DNA of 64,000 nt from Meloidogyne chitwoodi (taxonomy: Eukaryota; Nematoda; Chromadorea; Rhabditida; Meloidogynidae), in NCBI GenBank assembly GCA_015183035.1, contig JACZZP010000013.1:2046001-2110000 (forward strand). The letters are read 5' to 3'. A model generated the notes under the pieces. That model did not search any database. It worked only from the letters and a program-made list of their open reading frames with translations, and was not told where the DNA came from. Shown in pieces: positions 25,001-35,874 of the stretch (positions are counted from its first letter, which is position 1; the number at the start of each line of letters is the position of its first letter). The translations under genes were made by a program, and so were the position numbers.

Positions 25001-28000
25001 AAAAAAATTTTTCAATTATTTTATCAAGATAAATAAAATTCGACTTTAAATAAATAAAATGCCAGCAATCGTCCTCGACCCTTCTTATGTCAGCTTCGCT
25101 GACAATATATAGGCCGAGACCTTACCGACTTAACTACAGAGACAATAGAGAATTTTCTCTTTTACTTATTCATAAAACATTTTCTCTAAGCAGTTTAAAT
25201 GCAATCTCAATAAAAAATAACCAAAATTTGATATATTCGATTTTTTATTATACATATAAGCGATTTTGGCCTCATTCCATTGTTATAAATTAAATTAAAA
25301 AAAACCTCCCAATTCCGGCAATTTTGTCAACAAAAATTTAACCAAAATTTGTCCAGTTTTATTCATTGTAGAAGAATTTGTAAGAAATGTACTACAAATA
25401 TTTTGTAAAATTGGATTAATGGTTATACGTTCAATAAGAAACTAAAAAAGAAAATTTAAAGATGATTTTAAAAAAATATTTAAAATTAATAAACCTCTAT
25501 ATTCTGTTCAAATATTCGCTCAAAGGTTAAAGTTCCAATATTTGTGTACTAAAAAAAGAAAAATTAATAAAAAATTAATTTTAAGCACTTTATTAATAAA
25601 AAAAGAGGCAAGAAATGATTCGAGAACACCAAACATTTTAATAAAACTGAAAAATCCTAGTTTACAAAATATTTTTTTAAATTTAAATAGAAAAAAGGTG
25701 GAGATAGTGCAAGCACTGGACATAATCCAACGCTATCCTCTGGAAATAAAATAAAAAAAATATATTACAATTCCAATAAAAGCATCAAGAGTTTCTTTTT
25801 CTTCTTTAGACCTTATATTTGAAGAACTAAAAACAATTTAAAAAAAATTTTAAAATTAAAAAAACCTAATTTTATGTTGATAAACATTTCCTCCTGACCC
25901 TCCTTGAATTAAATTTGTTGTTCCAATTAAAAAAATATCCAAACAAATTAGTCCATTAGGAAATAATTCTAACAAATAACGTTCAATTTTTGAAACAATT
26001 TCAGGCTCTTCAAAATTAAAAAATATATTAAAAAAATAAAAAAACCTTGTTCAATTCCAATCTCTTTTAATGCTATAATCATCATTTTTATTGGTTGAAT
26101 AATAAATCTTTTTTAAAAATAAAAATTAAATTGTATTCTCAAAAAAATTAAACCTAATTAAATTTTTACAATCATTTAGTGAAAGTGGTGAAAAAATTGA
26201 TGGATCTTGCCAAAATGAAGAAGAGCGAGTTACTTCAACCTAAAATATTAAAAAAAATTAAAATATAAAATTATACACACAATTTTCTCTATTTTTTGTA
26301 CTCCTTCACTATTAATTATTTCTTGTTGTACTCCATCAACTACCAAAAATGATGATTTTGTTGGTGATTGTTGTAAATTAGTACTTTCATTAATTTTTTG
26401 TTGTTGTTGTTGAACATTTTTATTAAATTTTTCTTTTAATAAAGGTAAATGAAATTTAGCAATTAATTTAGCTTTACGAAGAAAAGAATTAATTGCATTA
26501 CAAAGGATTAAACGATGCTTAAAAAAAATTTTTCTTTTAATTAAAAAATAAAATCTTCTTACAATTTCAGAAACATTCTCCTCTTTTGATTGTAGAATTA
26601 ATGGTTCAATTAAATTCATCATTAATTTTCCATACATTGTTTGTACATAAGGTAAAAGTTGATGATCATGAAGACAACGAGAACATAGAAAAAATATACT
26701 TTAAAAATAATTTAATTTAAAATTAAAAAAACAAAACTGATTAAGCAAATGAGGAATATTCATTCTCACATGGTGCAAAATATCAGCCAAAAGTGAATAA
26801 GATTGATTCCTTAAAAAATACTAAATTAATTTTTTTGAAAAGACATCCACTTATCATCAATTTAATTTTAAAAAATAAAAAAAAAAACCTCAATTGATCC
26901 TGTGAGGTGAATGAATTTCCAAGTAAAGCTTTTTCATCACACATTTTTGGAATTATTATAATAAAATTTGTTTTAAATTCCGATTGAAAAAGATATTTTA
27001 ATGCCATAAGTAATTCTCTTCTTTGTGTAATTACTTCAGAATGAAAACTATCAATTAACATTAATATTGCATCTGTAATTAATTTTGTGTGTTCATTCAG
27101 TACTACAGCAATCTTTAAAAAAGAATAAAAATATTTAAAAATAATAAAAAGTTTAAAAAAATTAAAATTTCACACAAAAGTACTCGAACCTTGAATCATC
27201 AACAAATAAACCAAAAACCTATGCACTTAGCCACAAGTTATATTACTCAAATTCAATAAAAACAAGCTAAATAAAAATAAACCTGTGTTTGTTTAGCTGT
27301 ATAACCAATAAAAGAAAGTGCTCTAACTTGAGAATTATGAAATTCATCTACCAATTCTCTATTATAAAGTTTTTCAGTTTTTATGTGTTGAGGTAATTTA
27401 ATATTTATATAACGCAAAAATATTGGTAACAAATCCAAAACTTCTCCAAGTAAATGTTGTCGATGCATTTGAATTAATACTAAAAGAAAAACTGACATTT
27501 CTGCAAGTACTTTTACACTTTGATTTGCTTTTGGAATTAATGTGTACTGAAATATTTAATTTAAAAATTAATTGAAAAAAAAGAAAGAAACCTTTTCAAG
27601 TGTAGGAGTAATACTTTCATCACTTGTTTGTTGCTGAGATTGTTGAGAATAAGTAAGAGTTGTAGTAAAATAACAGCTTCTCAAGGCCTTAAAAAAGATA
27701 AAATAATATTCAAGTTATTGTTAAAAAAATTTAAAAATAAAGAAACCTCAACAACGCTTTCCTCAATAGTTCTATTTGTAATATTAAATGGACGTTGTAA
27801 AAACATTATTTCATTAGCTGAATGTTTCAGCATCTCTGTATACGCATTTTTCCATTGAACAAAAAAAGTAGTCAATTCTGAAGTAAATGGTGGACGGAAT
27901 ATTTTAATGTGATCGGTAAGAATTTTAATAATTAATAAAGCATTTTCTTCGTTTTCCTAAAATAAAATAAATGTTTTTAAATTAAAAAATAAACCATATA

Positions 28001-28794
28001 AATAAGTCGAAGCAATATTTGTTGAAGACTTTTGCTATAAGATTTGACTACATCATTGGATGAAAGGCGAAATAATAATTCCAACATTAATTTACGCAGT
28101 TGCTAAAAAATATTTTTATTTTATTAAATTTAAAATTGTTATATCAAAAACAAAAATTAAACTCAAATAAGAACACATTAAAATATTAAAAAAAAATATA
28201 GAAACGAAAAAATAAAAAGATTTACACCAAAAGGGCTCGAACTTTTAACCTTATAAAAGTAAAATATACACATTTGCATTTAACCATTAAATCATCCAAA
28301 CCTTATAAAAGGGTTAAAATACAAAAATCCTAGCACCGAAATTATCAATAAATAAAAAAATTTAATATACCAAAGTATTGTTTTCAGTAATAAATTGAGG
28401 AGAAGTTTCATGCAATAACCTCATGAAAATACAAATAAGTCCTTCAATTAAAGACGAATATGCAGAAGTTCCAAAAAGATCGTCAAGATTTTCACTAATT
28501 TCCTGAAGAATAAATTGAACATTTTTCTTAAGGGGACCAATTTTGGGACATTTTGTCATACTAGTTTTTTTCGGTTAAAAAACAAAAAAATAAAATATCC
28601 TCTCAAACAAATAATATCGCCATGTTTAAATAAAAAAGAATCATTCAAACCTTCAAAACCTGAAATTTAACATCATCTCTAGGTGCTTCACTCAACGTAT
28701 TCATTAACATATTCAAATGAACTGCTAAAGGCGGAACTGAAGATGATGAAGGCAATGACGAAAACAAAACTTTTGGATTATTCGAATGTTGCAT
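10060..28794 (-). CDS. trr-1: TRRAP/TRA1 family giant PIKK-like pseudokinase scaffold
   Basis: Scaffold of the SAGA and NuA4/TIP60 histone acetyltransferase complexes; it docks activators and has no kinase activity. The gene spans 18.7 kb in several dozen exons separated by mostly 40-60 nt introns. Start: ATG at 28794, with a TTTTCAG acceptor about 45 nt upstream. The N-terminal half is HEAT repeat, and the stretch at about 23.98-25.0 kb matches TRRAP closely: SLYLKLFKLVF, NYFLLLRALFRSIGSG, FVELCLTVPVRLSSLLPYLP, LRTLELCVDNLQPE and FRILGKFGGSNRR. The FAT region lies about 13-18 kb. The PI3K-like region lies about 10.6-12.0 kb (LNGKIYTYQLES, ALLGLSEHAFFL, LDANRPVPFRLTSNIS). The protein ends in the FATC-like LSDNLCRMDPYLHPWF. 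I see no DFG or catalytic-loop motif, as expected. Asn-, Ser- and Glu-rich insertions interrupt the repeats. Exact exon number and length were not computed. Confidence 0.95.
10466..10542 (+). repeat. tRNA-like intronic element 3
   Basis: Plus-strand A-box-like CTTGGTCAAGTGGG and B-box-like GGAGGTTCGAATAC about 40 nt apart, inside the TRRAP intron before the last exons. It is antisense to the host gene. Confidence 0.6.
12030..12270. repeat. Intron filled with CAAGTTTACAATT-type motifs
   Basis: This TRRAP intron is several times longer than its neighbours and consists of dispersed, variably spaced copies of TTTCAAGTTT and TTTACAATT. Equivalent stretches occupy other expanded TRRAP introns near 10.2-10.45, 13.86-13.93, 14.56-14.75, 15.8-15.95, 16.49-16.67, 18.28-18.42, 20.22-20.32, 21.09-21.24 and 21.66-21.78 kb. 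Confidence 0.6.
27171..27240 (-). repeat. tRNA-like intronic element 4
   Basis: The minus strand has GTGGCTAAGTGCATAGG and AGGTTCGAGTAC with A-box/B-box spacing, within a TRRAP intron and in sense orientation to the host gene. Confidence 0.6.
28224..28297 (-). repeat. tRNA-like intronic element 5
   Basis: The minus strand has AATGGTTAAATGCAAATGTG and AAGTTCGAGCCC followed by TTTTGGTG. It is in a TRRAP intron and belongs to the same family as elements 1, 2 and 4. Confidence 0.6.
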
Positions 28795-29172
28795 ATTGAA
28801 TTAAATAAATTAAAATAATTTAATTAAAAATAAATATCTGAAAAATAAGTAAGTTGAAAAAGTATTTTTTAAATAAGTAAAATATTTTTGAACAAAAAAA
28901 TAAATATTTGAGTATTTATAAACTCTCCAAATAAAAAAAGAACCAAAAAAGTAGAGCAATGATTAACAAAAAACAGAAAATAAAAAATCCAATAAGGGAG
29001 CGATAATTGAAAAATAGTTAGTCAAAAATCTTAAACTAGAAAAAAGAAAAGACAATTTTTAAAAAGTTCCATGTTTGACTAACTCCAAAAAAATAAAATA
29101 ATAATTATATACCATTTAAATCACAATTTTCTTTCAGAAAAATACAAAAACAAGTCATTTTATTAATTTTTT
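28795..29172. other. Spacer between RER1 and TRRAP
   Basis: 378 bp, AT-rich. RER1 and TRRAP are both on the minus strand with RER1 upstream. A TTTTTCAG acceptor for TRRAP is at about 28839 (minus strand). No other feature seen. Confidence 0.45.
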
Positions 29173-30445
29173 CTAACCAATAACTACTTTTCCACTGTCT
29201 TCTTTTCCTTTTGGACGAGGTTTTCCAGTTGTAAATGGAATATAGCGATATCTGATCATATGCATAATTTGCCTCTTCATTGTAAGACATGTCAAAACTT
29301 TAAAAGAAAAATTAAGAAAAATAAAAGACAGCTTTACAAGCCCAATTCGGAATTTTTATTGACAAAATGTCAGTAAGGGAAAAAATGACAAAATGTCAGT
29401 AAGGGAAAAAATGACAAAATGTCAGTAAGGGAAAAAATGACAAAATGTCAGTAAGGGAAAAAATGACAAAATGTCAGTAAGGGAAAAAATGACAAAATGT
29501 CAGTAAGGGAAAAAATGACAAAATGTCAGTAAGGGAAAAAATGTCAGTAAGGGAAAAAAGACAAAATGCCATAAAGGAAAAATGACAAAATGCCATTAAA
29601 GGAAAAAATGATAAAATGTCAATAAGGTAAATACACAACTGGTCCCGAACAATTTTCCCAAATAAAAAGATACCAATAAAATACATCACAAGAATTGGCC
29701 AAAATACAGGAACATCAAAAACCTCAAAAAAAGTACAAGTGAAGGCAATAAGAGTTGATTTCATCGTTGATAACCTACAAATTTCAATTCTTAAAAATTC
29801 AAAAAGTTAAAGTAATACCAAAACTTGAATTCAGGTAAACGACGCATAAATGGACGAAATTCTTCAGAATTGCTTTTGGGCAAAACTGGGCCTTCATCGT
29901 CTAACAATTGAAAAATAATAAATTTTAGTAAATTAATCAAAAAACCTTCATCAAATTCCATAGCCGGATCAATTTTTGGGGTGAGAAAGGCAAGAAAGAG
30001 GTTCAGGTAGTAGATGAACAGTGCATATGTGACAATATAAAATCCCTTGAAAGAAAAAGTTTAAATTTCTATAAGCAAAGTCTAACAAAACCTGAAGAAC
30101 GAGAACTCTCCAAGCAAATATGAGTATTAAAGTGACAGCAATTACCTAAAAATAAAGTAAAACTTAGAAAATGTCAAATTAAAGAAACATACCCAACGAA
30201 TAGAAGTGTATGGAGTGAGCCTATCCAAGTAGTATTGATACTTCTAAAATGAAAATATAATGTTTTCTAAGAACAAATAGTTGGAAGTTTTTCTAAAACA
30301 TTGACTCTACTCGGCCCAAGTATCTCTATTTGGGATTATGTAATGTAAAAAAGGTCACCATACAATGTGAAAAACAAAAACGTACTATGCCTAGACAACC
30401 AAAGAATTTCGAACAAAGTCCTGGCTGGTCCCTAATATCGTCCAT
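29173..30445 (-). CDS. rer-1: RER1, ER retrieval receptor of the Golgi
   Basis: Four-pass membrane protein of the early Golgi that returns ER membrane proteins in COPI vesicles by recognising polar residues in transmembrane segments. Seven exons (30386-30445, 30193-30243, 30092-30145, 29946-30045, 29819-29900, 29674-29774, 29173-29297) join in phase and encode 190 aa, the family's usual size. Diagnostic blocks are YLDRLTPYTSIRW, FIYYLNLFLAFLTPKIDP, SEEFRPFMRRLPEFKFW, TCTFFEVFDVPVFWPILVMY and the C-terminal MKRQIMHMIRYRYIPFTTGK. Intron 6 carries a 26-bp minisatellite. A TTTTTTAG acceptor lies about 30 nt upstream of the start. Confidence 0.97.
29361..29632. repeat. 26-bp minisatellite in RER1 intron 6
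   Basis: Tandem copies of a 26-bp unit beginning GACAAAATGTCAGTAAGG and ending in an A-run. Six to seven near-identical units are followed by three or four diverged ones (GACAAAATGCCATTAAAGG). There is no spacer-repeat architecture, so it is not CRISPR. Confidence 0.9.
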
Positions 30446-31256
30446 TATATTATACTTATTTAGTGGACTGCAAGACTAAAAAATTATGAAAAAAATAAAA
30501 ACACGAAAAAAAGAAAAATCGAACACGAAACTAGAAGAAATTGAAAAATAAGGCCAACATGGAGTAATTGGCGATCCTTTTTCTACGCTTTTTCTTTTTC
30601 TCTTTACTCAACATTATCTTTTCATTTCTTTTTATTTAAAAAGGAAAATTTCATTTCACCAAAAATTGTTTTCGCCAACTTAATTTAAGAGTTAATTTTT
30701 GTTTTCTCTAACTTTCAGGGCAGATTGTGTCTCTTGTTGCCTTTTTATAATAAGGGAATTTATTTCATCAAAAGGTCGTTTCACCAACTAGGGTTAAATT
30801 TTATTTTTTGTCACATTTGTTTATTTTAATCTGGATTTCTTTTCACCAAAAGTCGTTTCACCAACTTGAGTTAAATTTTATTTTTTGTAACGTTTACTTA
30901 ATTTACTCTTCTGTCAGCCGAATTTAAACAATTTTTAATTGTTTTTTTAATCTTTTTTAGTATTTTTTTGACCAATTTATCTATTTTTATTTATTAATTA
31001 TTTATTTATTAATTATTTATTTCTTTTACAAACAAACGCATTGATCCAATTTTATTTTTTAATCAAAAGAAAACGAGTGGTGTGACCACACAAATTATTT
31101 ATTTTCCACCCTCTCTTCTTGCGTTTTTAAATTTCTTTTTCATCATTTTATCTAAATTTATTTGATTTTTTTAAGTGGTACCACCGCTAATTTTATTTTC
31201 CTATCATTTTTTGATTTTTTTAACTTATATTTAATTTTCTTTTCAGCAAAAATAAA
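30446..31256. promoter_or_regulatory. Shared 5' region of RER1 and LET-767 with a triplicated motif
   Basis: 811 bp between divergent starts. About 30648-30910 holds three degenerate copies, each containing TTTCACCAAAAGTCG or close variants, then TTTCACCAACTTGAG and TTAAATTTTATTTTTTG. A TTTTCAG acceptor at 31241-31246, 10 nt before the LET-767 ATG, looks like a trans-splice site. Promoter function is inferred from position only. Confidence 0.4.
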
Positions 31257-32618
31257 ATGGTTTGTCCATTCTTATTGACAACTATAGCTTATTTAGCAAT
31301 CGCCTATTTTATTAAACGAATTTTGACTTCAATTTACAACGTTATTTTTCCTTATTTATATGCCGTCCCACAAAATTTGCAAGTCTTGGCGGGAGCAAAA
31401 TGGGCATTAGTTACGGGAGGAACTGATGGAATTGGGCGAGCATATGTTAATGAATTGGCTAAAAAACAATTTAATATTGTTATAATTTCGCGTACTCAAT
31501 CAAAATTGGATCAAATTGCTGCTGAAGTTAAAGAAGAATTTAAATCTGTTGAAGTGAGGACTGTATCGTTTGATTTTACAAATCCAAAACTGGAGGACTA
31601 TGAACAACAGATCTTTAACAAAATTGCGGATATTGACATTGGAGTTTTAGGTATTTATTTATTTTTATTATTGGGTTAATCCGATGGGATAAGATTTTAT
31701 TAAAATTATTTTTTGTGAAGAGTAAGGGAGGATTTTTTTCTGTGTAGATCCACAAGAACTAGACGAACTCTCAGCGTTATTTTTATTCTCATAACCTTCA
31801 TTATTTTTTCAATTTTATAATAAGTCCTAGTCAAGTATTCTTTTCTTATTTTCAGTTAACAATGTCGGGATGAGTTACGAGTATCCCGAACGCTTTGACC
31901 GTGTTTTTGGTGGCCTTCGACGTGTTGCTGATATCGCTGTATTTTTTAAATTTAACTTTATATTTTAAAATTTATTTTTAAGTTAATCAACACCTTCCCT
32001 ACCACCATTCTTTCTCACCATGTTCTTCAACAAATGGCTAAACGTGGTAGAGGTGTTGTGGTCAATGTAGCCTCCTCTGCAGCTTATTTTGACTGGTTTT
32101 ATCTGGCGGTTTATAGTGCTACTAAGGTTTTGAATTTTTTAAAATTAATTTTGGGGAATTCTGAGGGTTTCACTGTTGTTTAATGTTTCAAGGAGATAAG
32201 GGAAGACCCAAATTTTTAATTTTTTTCAATTTCAGAGATATGTCACTTGTTTGTCTTCAATTCTTCGTAAAGAATATGCTGGCACAAACATTTATGTTCA
32301 AACGGTTTGTCCAATGATGGTCGCTACAAAAATGGCAAAGATTCGTCGTCCTTCGTTCTTTACTCCTTCGCCAGAGAAATTTGCCAGTGAAGCAGTTCGA
32401 AGCATTGGATTGATTGATGAGACTACTGGATGTTTGGCACATCAAATTCAGGTTTTTTTTTATTTTTAAAATCAATTCTGCTTTTATTTTTAAAGGCTGA
32501 AATTCTCTTTGGGTACATCCCCGACTTTTTCCTCAACAAATTTGTCTCCAATAATGCAATGGCTACTCGAAAGCGTGCATTGAAGAAACAAAATGAAGCT
32601 TCCACAAAGACAGATTAA
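31257..32618 (+). CDS. let-767: Very-long-chain 3-oxoacyl-CoA reductase (HSD17B12/LET-767 family)
   Basis: ER short-chain dehydrogenase that reduces 3-ketoacyl-CoA in fatty-acid elongation; the C. elegans member is needed for long and branched-chain fatty acids. Five exons (31257-31650, 31856-31938, 31983-32126, 32236-32451, 32496-32618) join in phase and encode 319 aa. An N-terminal hydrophobic segment (residues 4-18) is followed by the Rossmann motif TGGTDGIG (53-60), NNVGMSYEYPE, the catalytic serine in NVASSAAY (190/191) and YSATK (Tyr203, Lys207). The intron after Lys207 splits the gene right behind the active-site motif. The C-terminus is basic. Closeness to HSD17B12 rests on the NNVGMSYEYPERF block; a paralogue in the same group is possible. 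Confidence 0.93.
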
Positions 32619-33399
32619 TTTGTTTTGTTAAATTATAGGAATATATATTTATATTTTTGACCTTTTTAAATAAAAGTTGGGTAGAAATTTGTGTTTTTAA
32701 AAATTTGTTTGAAAGTAATAAATTAAATAAACAATTATCTTCTTTAATTCTTTCAATTGTAATTTTGTACATCCTTTCATCACAAAGTCCATCATAAAAA
32801 AATGTGGCCAAACAAAATTAAAGAAAAGAAAGTAAAAAACCTAAAGAATGTGAAGATTTATACCACAACAAGTCATAGACTCAAAGTTTATGTTTGTCGC
32901 CTTACTCAACTAATTTGAATTTTTGCGAAAAATAAATAAACATAACGCCAACAAAAAGAGAAATAGTGTTATTCTACATTTTCATGCGTTAGAGACAATT
33001 TTTGTTTTTTCGACACCGGTGTTTTTGTTGTATTTGTTCGTGTTTTGTTCGTTTTTTGTTTGTTTTTCGTTGTTTTTTTGTATGTTTTATACGAGTCTAA
33101 CCTCCCTGACCCGCGCGCGATGCAAAAATTTAAACAAAAACTTAATTTTTTTTAAAAACTTTGATTTTTCTAAACTTTTTAATTTAAAGTTCTGCAGTGC
33201 TCATCTACGTGGATGGTCTGCTGTATAGTTTTTTAATTTTATTTAGTTTTTATTATTATTTTTCTATTATTTTTAATTTATGAGTTGTAGGTGTGCGTCA
33301 ACATGTTCAACCATGTTGGCCTTGTCTATGGATGGTGGCCTTGTTCTCGTCTACTTGGTTTATTTTAATTTTTTGATTTTTTTAACATTTTTCGTTTAG
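32619..33399. other. Downstream region of LET-767
   Basis: AT-rich with short T/G-rich tracts (GTTTGTTTTTCG near 33050) and a brief GC-rich spot (CCGCGCGCG near 33111). From about 33185 it contains fragments (CGTCTACTTGG, TGTTCAACC) also found in the duplicated modules that follow. No gene recognised. Confidence 0.35.
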
Positions 33400-33463
33400 T
33401 ATCTTCAACTTGGCTCGATTGGTGAATTTGGCTCTTTTGGATTCTAAACAACTTGCTTTTCAG

Positions 33464-34219
33464 ATGCTGCTCTTCATGGATGAATCGATGTGATCAAGGA
33501 CGATGGTCTACTGGTTTTATTTTTAGGGGTTTAGGGGGGGGTCTTCTTTTTTAGATAGGTTTCATCGACTGCTGCTGATGGTGTTCAACTGCGCTGATGT
33601 CAACTGGGCAGAAAAATGGGTGCTGTGGACAACCCTGCATGGTTTAACTTTTATTTTTTTCGAATTTTTTACCAATTTTTCTTTAAAGTTCTTCAACAGC
33701 GCCGATTGGTGAATTTTATGGTTCTGGATGTTTATAAACCAAATCTATTCAGGATGCTCTACATGTACATTCAACTCAAGGATGATGTGTTCAACATGGG
33801 ACGATGTTGTGCTGGTTTATTTTTTTGGGTTTAGGGGGGGTTTCTATTTTTAGGCAGGTATTCGCCTACGTCTGCTGTTGGTCGTCTACACTGCTTGACG
33901 GCAACCTCTCCAACCGTTTTGTTTTTTAAATAAGAATTTTTTCATTATTCTTTTTTCAGTTGATGCCTGCTCTGATGGTTGCACTGTTGATCGTCTACTT
34001 GGACATGGAGAATATGTTGGTGGCTCTTGTGCTCTACAACTCAACTTGTAAGTTTGGAAAAAATATAAAAATGCAAGCTAAAAAATTTAAAGCGCGCGAA
34101 TTCCCCATTCCTCCCTTTTCGTTATTCGTTCATTTTTTCATTCGTTTTTTTCATTTTTTCACTTGTTTAAATTTCAAACTTTTTTGTACAGCTTTTAGAT
34201 TTGGATCGACTTCATCATG
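33464..34219 (+). CDS. Possible orphan spliced gene made of duplicated exon modules
   Basis: Consensus splice sites join 33464-33513, 33555-33641, 33689-33814, 33854-33915, 33960-34047 and 34192-34219 into one open frame of about 145 codons. It contains FHRLLLMVFNCADVNW, RRLVNFMVLDVYKPNLFRML and a hydrophobic LMPALMVALLIVYLD. Donors GTAAGT (34048) and GTAAGA (34220) are ideal. The stretch 33400-33513 is an older duplicate of 33689-33814 (shared CGATTGGTGAATTT and GGACGATG...CTG/GTTT), but its matching frame hits a stop. No start codon, end or homologue was found. It could be a fast-evolving gene, a spliced non-coding RNA, or a decaying copy. Confidence 0.3.
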
Positions 34220-34742
34220 GTAAGATGGAAGAACTGCAATGTAAAGGATGATCATCAAAATTGGAGGCAATCAATAGGTTAGTGTTTTCAAAAAGATTTT
34301 TGTGTAGCCTGTGACTATTTTCTTGCTTTGTTAAATTTCCTAGTAGGAGGGTTACGTCACCTTTTTAACAAAGTTTTTTAAAAAATTTCATTTTGGCATA
34401 ATGTTTATTTCTTTTACACACTATTTCGCATGTTAGAGAAGGAAAGATAATACTGTATTGTTTACTTGTTTTTAACGATTTTTGATCTAAGCCTTTATTT
34501 TTCATTATCTTATCTAATCTCGTGAATCTTTTAATCTTGTTTATCTGTTTAATCACTTTTTAAAGCTTTTTTCAGATCAAGATCTATTTTTTCACTTTTA
34601 ATTACTCCGCAGTGCATTTTAATTCTACAAATTTATAGCCACACAATTTGCTTACATTTGTTTAATTTAAAATTGGATGGAAATGTTCAACATTTTGCTT
34701 TGGTTTCGCCTCTAATAGAGAAGAATTTCAACATGTTTAAAG
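34220..34742. other. Non-coding or unresolved stretch
   Basis: AT-rich sequence between the duplicated modules and the next coding-like exon. I see no gene, RNA or repeat in it. Confidence 0.3.
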
Positions 34743-35874
34743 CCTTTTGTTGATGATGGACGTCTTTACGCTTTATTTGGCAATTCATATGCTCAAAAAC
34801 TTGTTAAAAACATGGAAAAGTTTGAGGTTTTTAAATTTTATTATACTTGCTTCCTCAAAAAGACTGAGTTCTACTTGCTAACTTCTGTTTTTAGTTTCGC
34901 TTAGTTGTTATCGTACTGTTGACCGGAGACATGAGGACAGGCGCGAAGTAACAATACAACATCATCTCCTCGCGGACATCTCCTCAACCTTTACTTTTCT
35001 TGTATTTGGACAATGCATTGGTATAATATTCTTTATTTTTTGATACTGTGAACGAGGCGTTTCTTCTATAGTTTTTTTTGAAAGATTTTCTGTTCTGCTG
35101 GACAAATTGAAGATTATGATGTTGAGGAAAAGACGTTAAGGATCAAACATTTTCAAGTCTACCGAGACGCGTTCTTTCTAACTCGATGTATTCGTCGCGA
35201 ATATCTCCTTCAATTGCTGTGCTCTTTTATTCTTCTTATGCTTGACAGAAAAGAGCAAAAATAGGTTGTTTGAAGTTGGAATAATGTTCGATTATGTCGA
35301 GGTTTCATTAATGATTTCACTTTTATTAAATTTATTTAAAGATAATTTAACAAATTGGAACACTTGCCGAATGTCAAATTGATGAATCAGATCGTTCCTC
35401 ATCCACGCTCTTTGGCATTATTTTGCTGTCAGCTACAAGATGAATATTCAAATTGGACTGATTAATCGACGAATAAATCCTTTAACTTTTGATGATTTTC
35501 CTAGACTAAAAGGAATAAAAACAGTGATAGCAAGGTTTTGTTTTACTTAAAGAGGGAATGGTTCCTATGTTTTAAGTCCGTTTTTCGTAGGAAAAAATTA
35601 TTTTTACTTGACATTTTTCTTCATCTTTATTTTCTATATCAGCTTCTTTGTTTTTTCTTCTTTATTAATTTCATGAGAAAATTCTCTTCGTTTAAGATTA
35701 AGTTTTTTATCCTTTTATACATATATCGTCGTATTCCTACACAATTCGGCAACGATTCTGAACAATTGCAAAGATTTGAAGCAGTAGTTAGTCAAATAGA
35801 AATGTGTTTAATGTACATATTGTGGTGGGGAGATCATTTGATAGATTATGGACTTGGAACAGCGAGCTGATGAT
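34743..35874 (+). pseudogene. Coding-like fragments of an unrecognised gene
   Basis: Several separate open stretches have normal codon use and splice-like borders, but I could not assemble one intact frame. 34743-34826 encodes PFVDDGRLYALFGNSYAQKL between AAAG and GTTTTT. About 35083-35264 encodes GQIEDYDVEEKTLRIKHF and onward to a TAG. About 35360-35445 encodes GTLAECQIDESD. 35441-35533 encodes RRINPLTFDDFPRLKG. The end (about 35735-35870) encodes NDSEQLQRFEAVVSQIEM and stops. Either a degenerate gene or a real gene with junctions I misread; the family is unknown. Confidence 0.3.

Noticed and set aside
29361..29632. CRISPR-like tandem repeats
   Set aside because: Units are contiguous 26-mers without unique spacers, inside a eukaryotic intron.
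32257..32475. Minus-strand ORFs over LET-767 exons 4 and 5
   Set aside because: Shadow frames of a clear plus-strand dehydrogenase with active-site motifs.
33519..33541. Interstitial telomere repeat
   Set aside because: Only two TTTAGGGG-like units are present, not an array; more likely a chance G-run in a duplicated intron.
35538..35870. Single 110-codon ORF as an intact gene
   Set aside because: Its first two thirds are low-complexity Phe/Leu/Lys from T-rich intron-like DNA; only the last 45 codons look coding.
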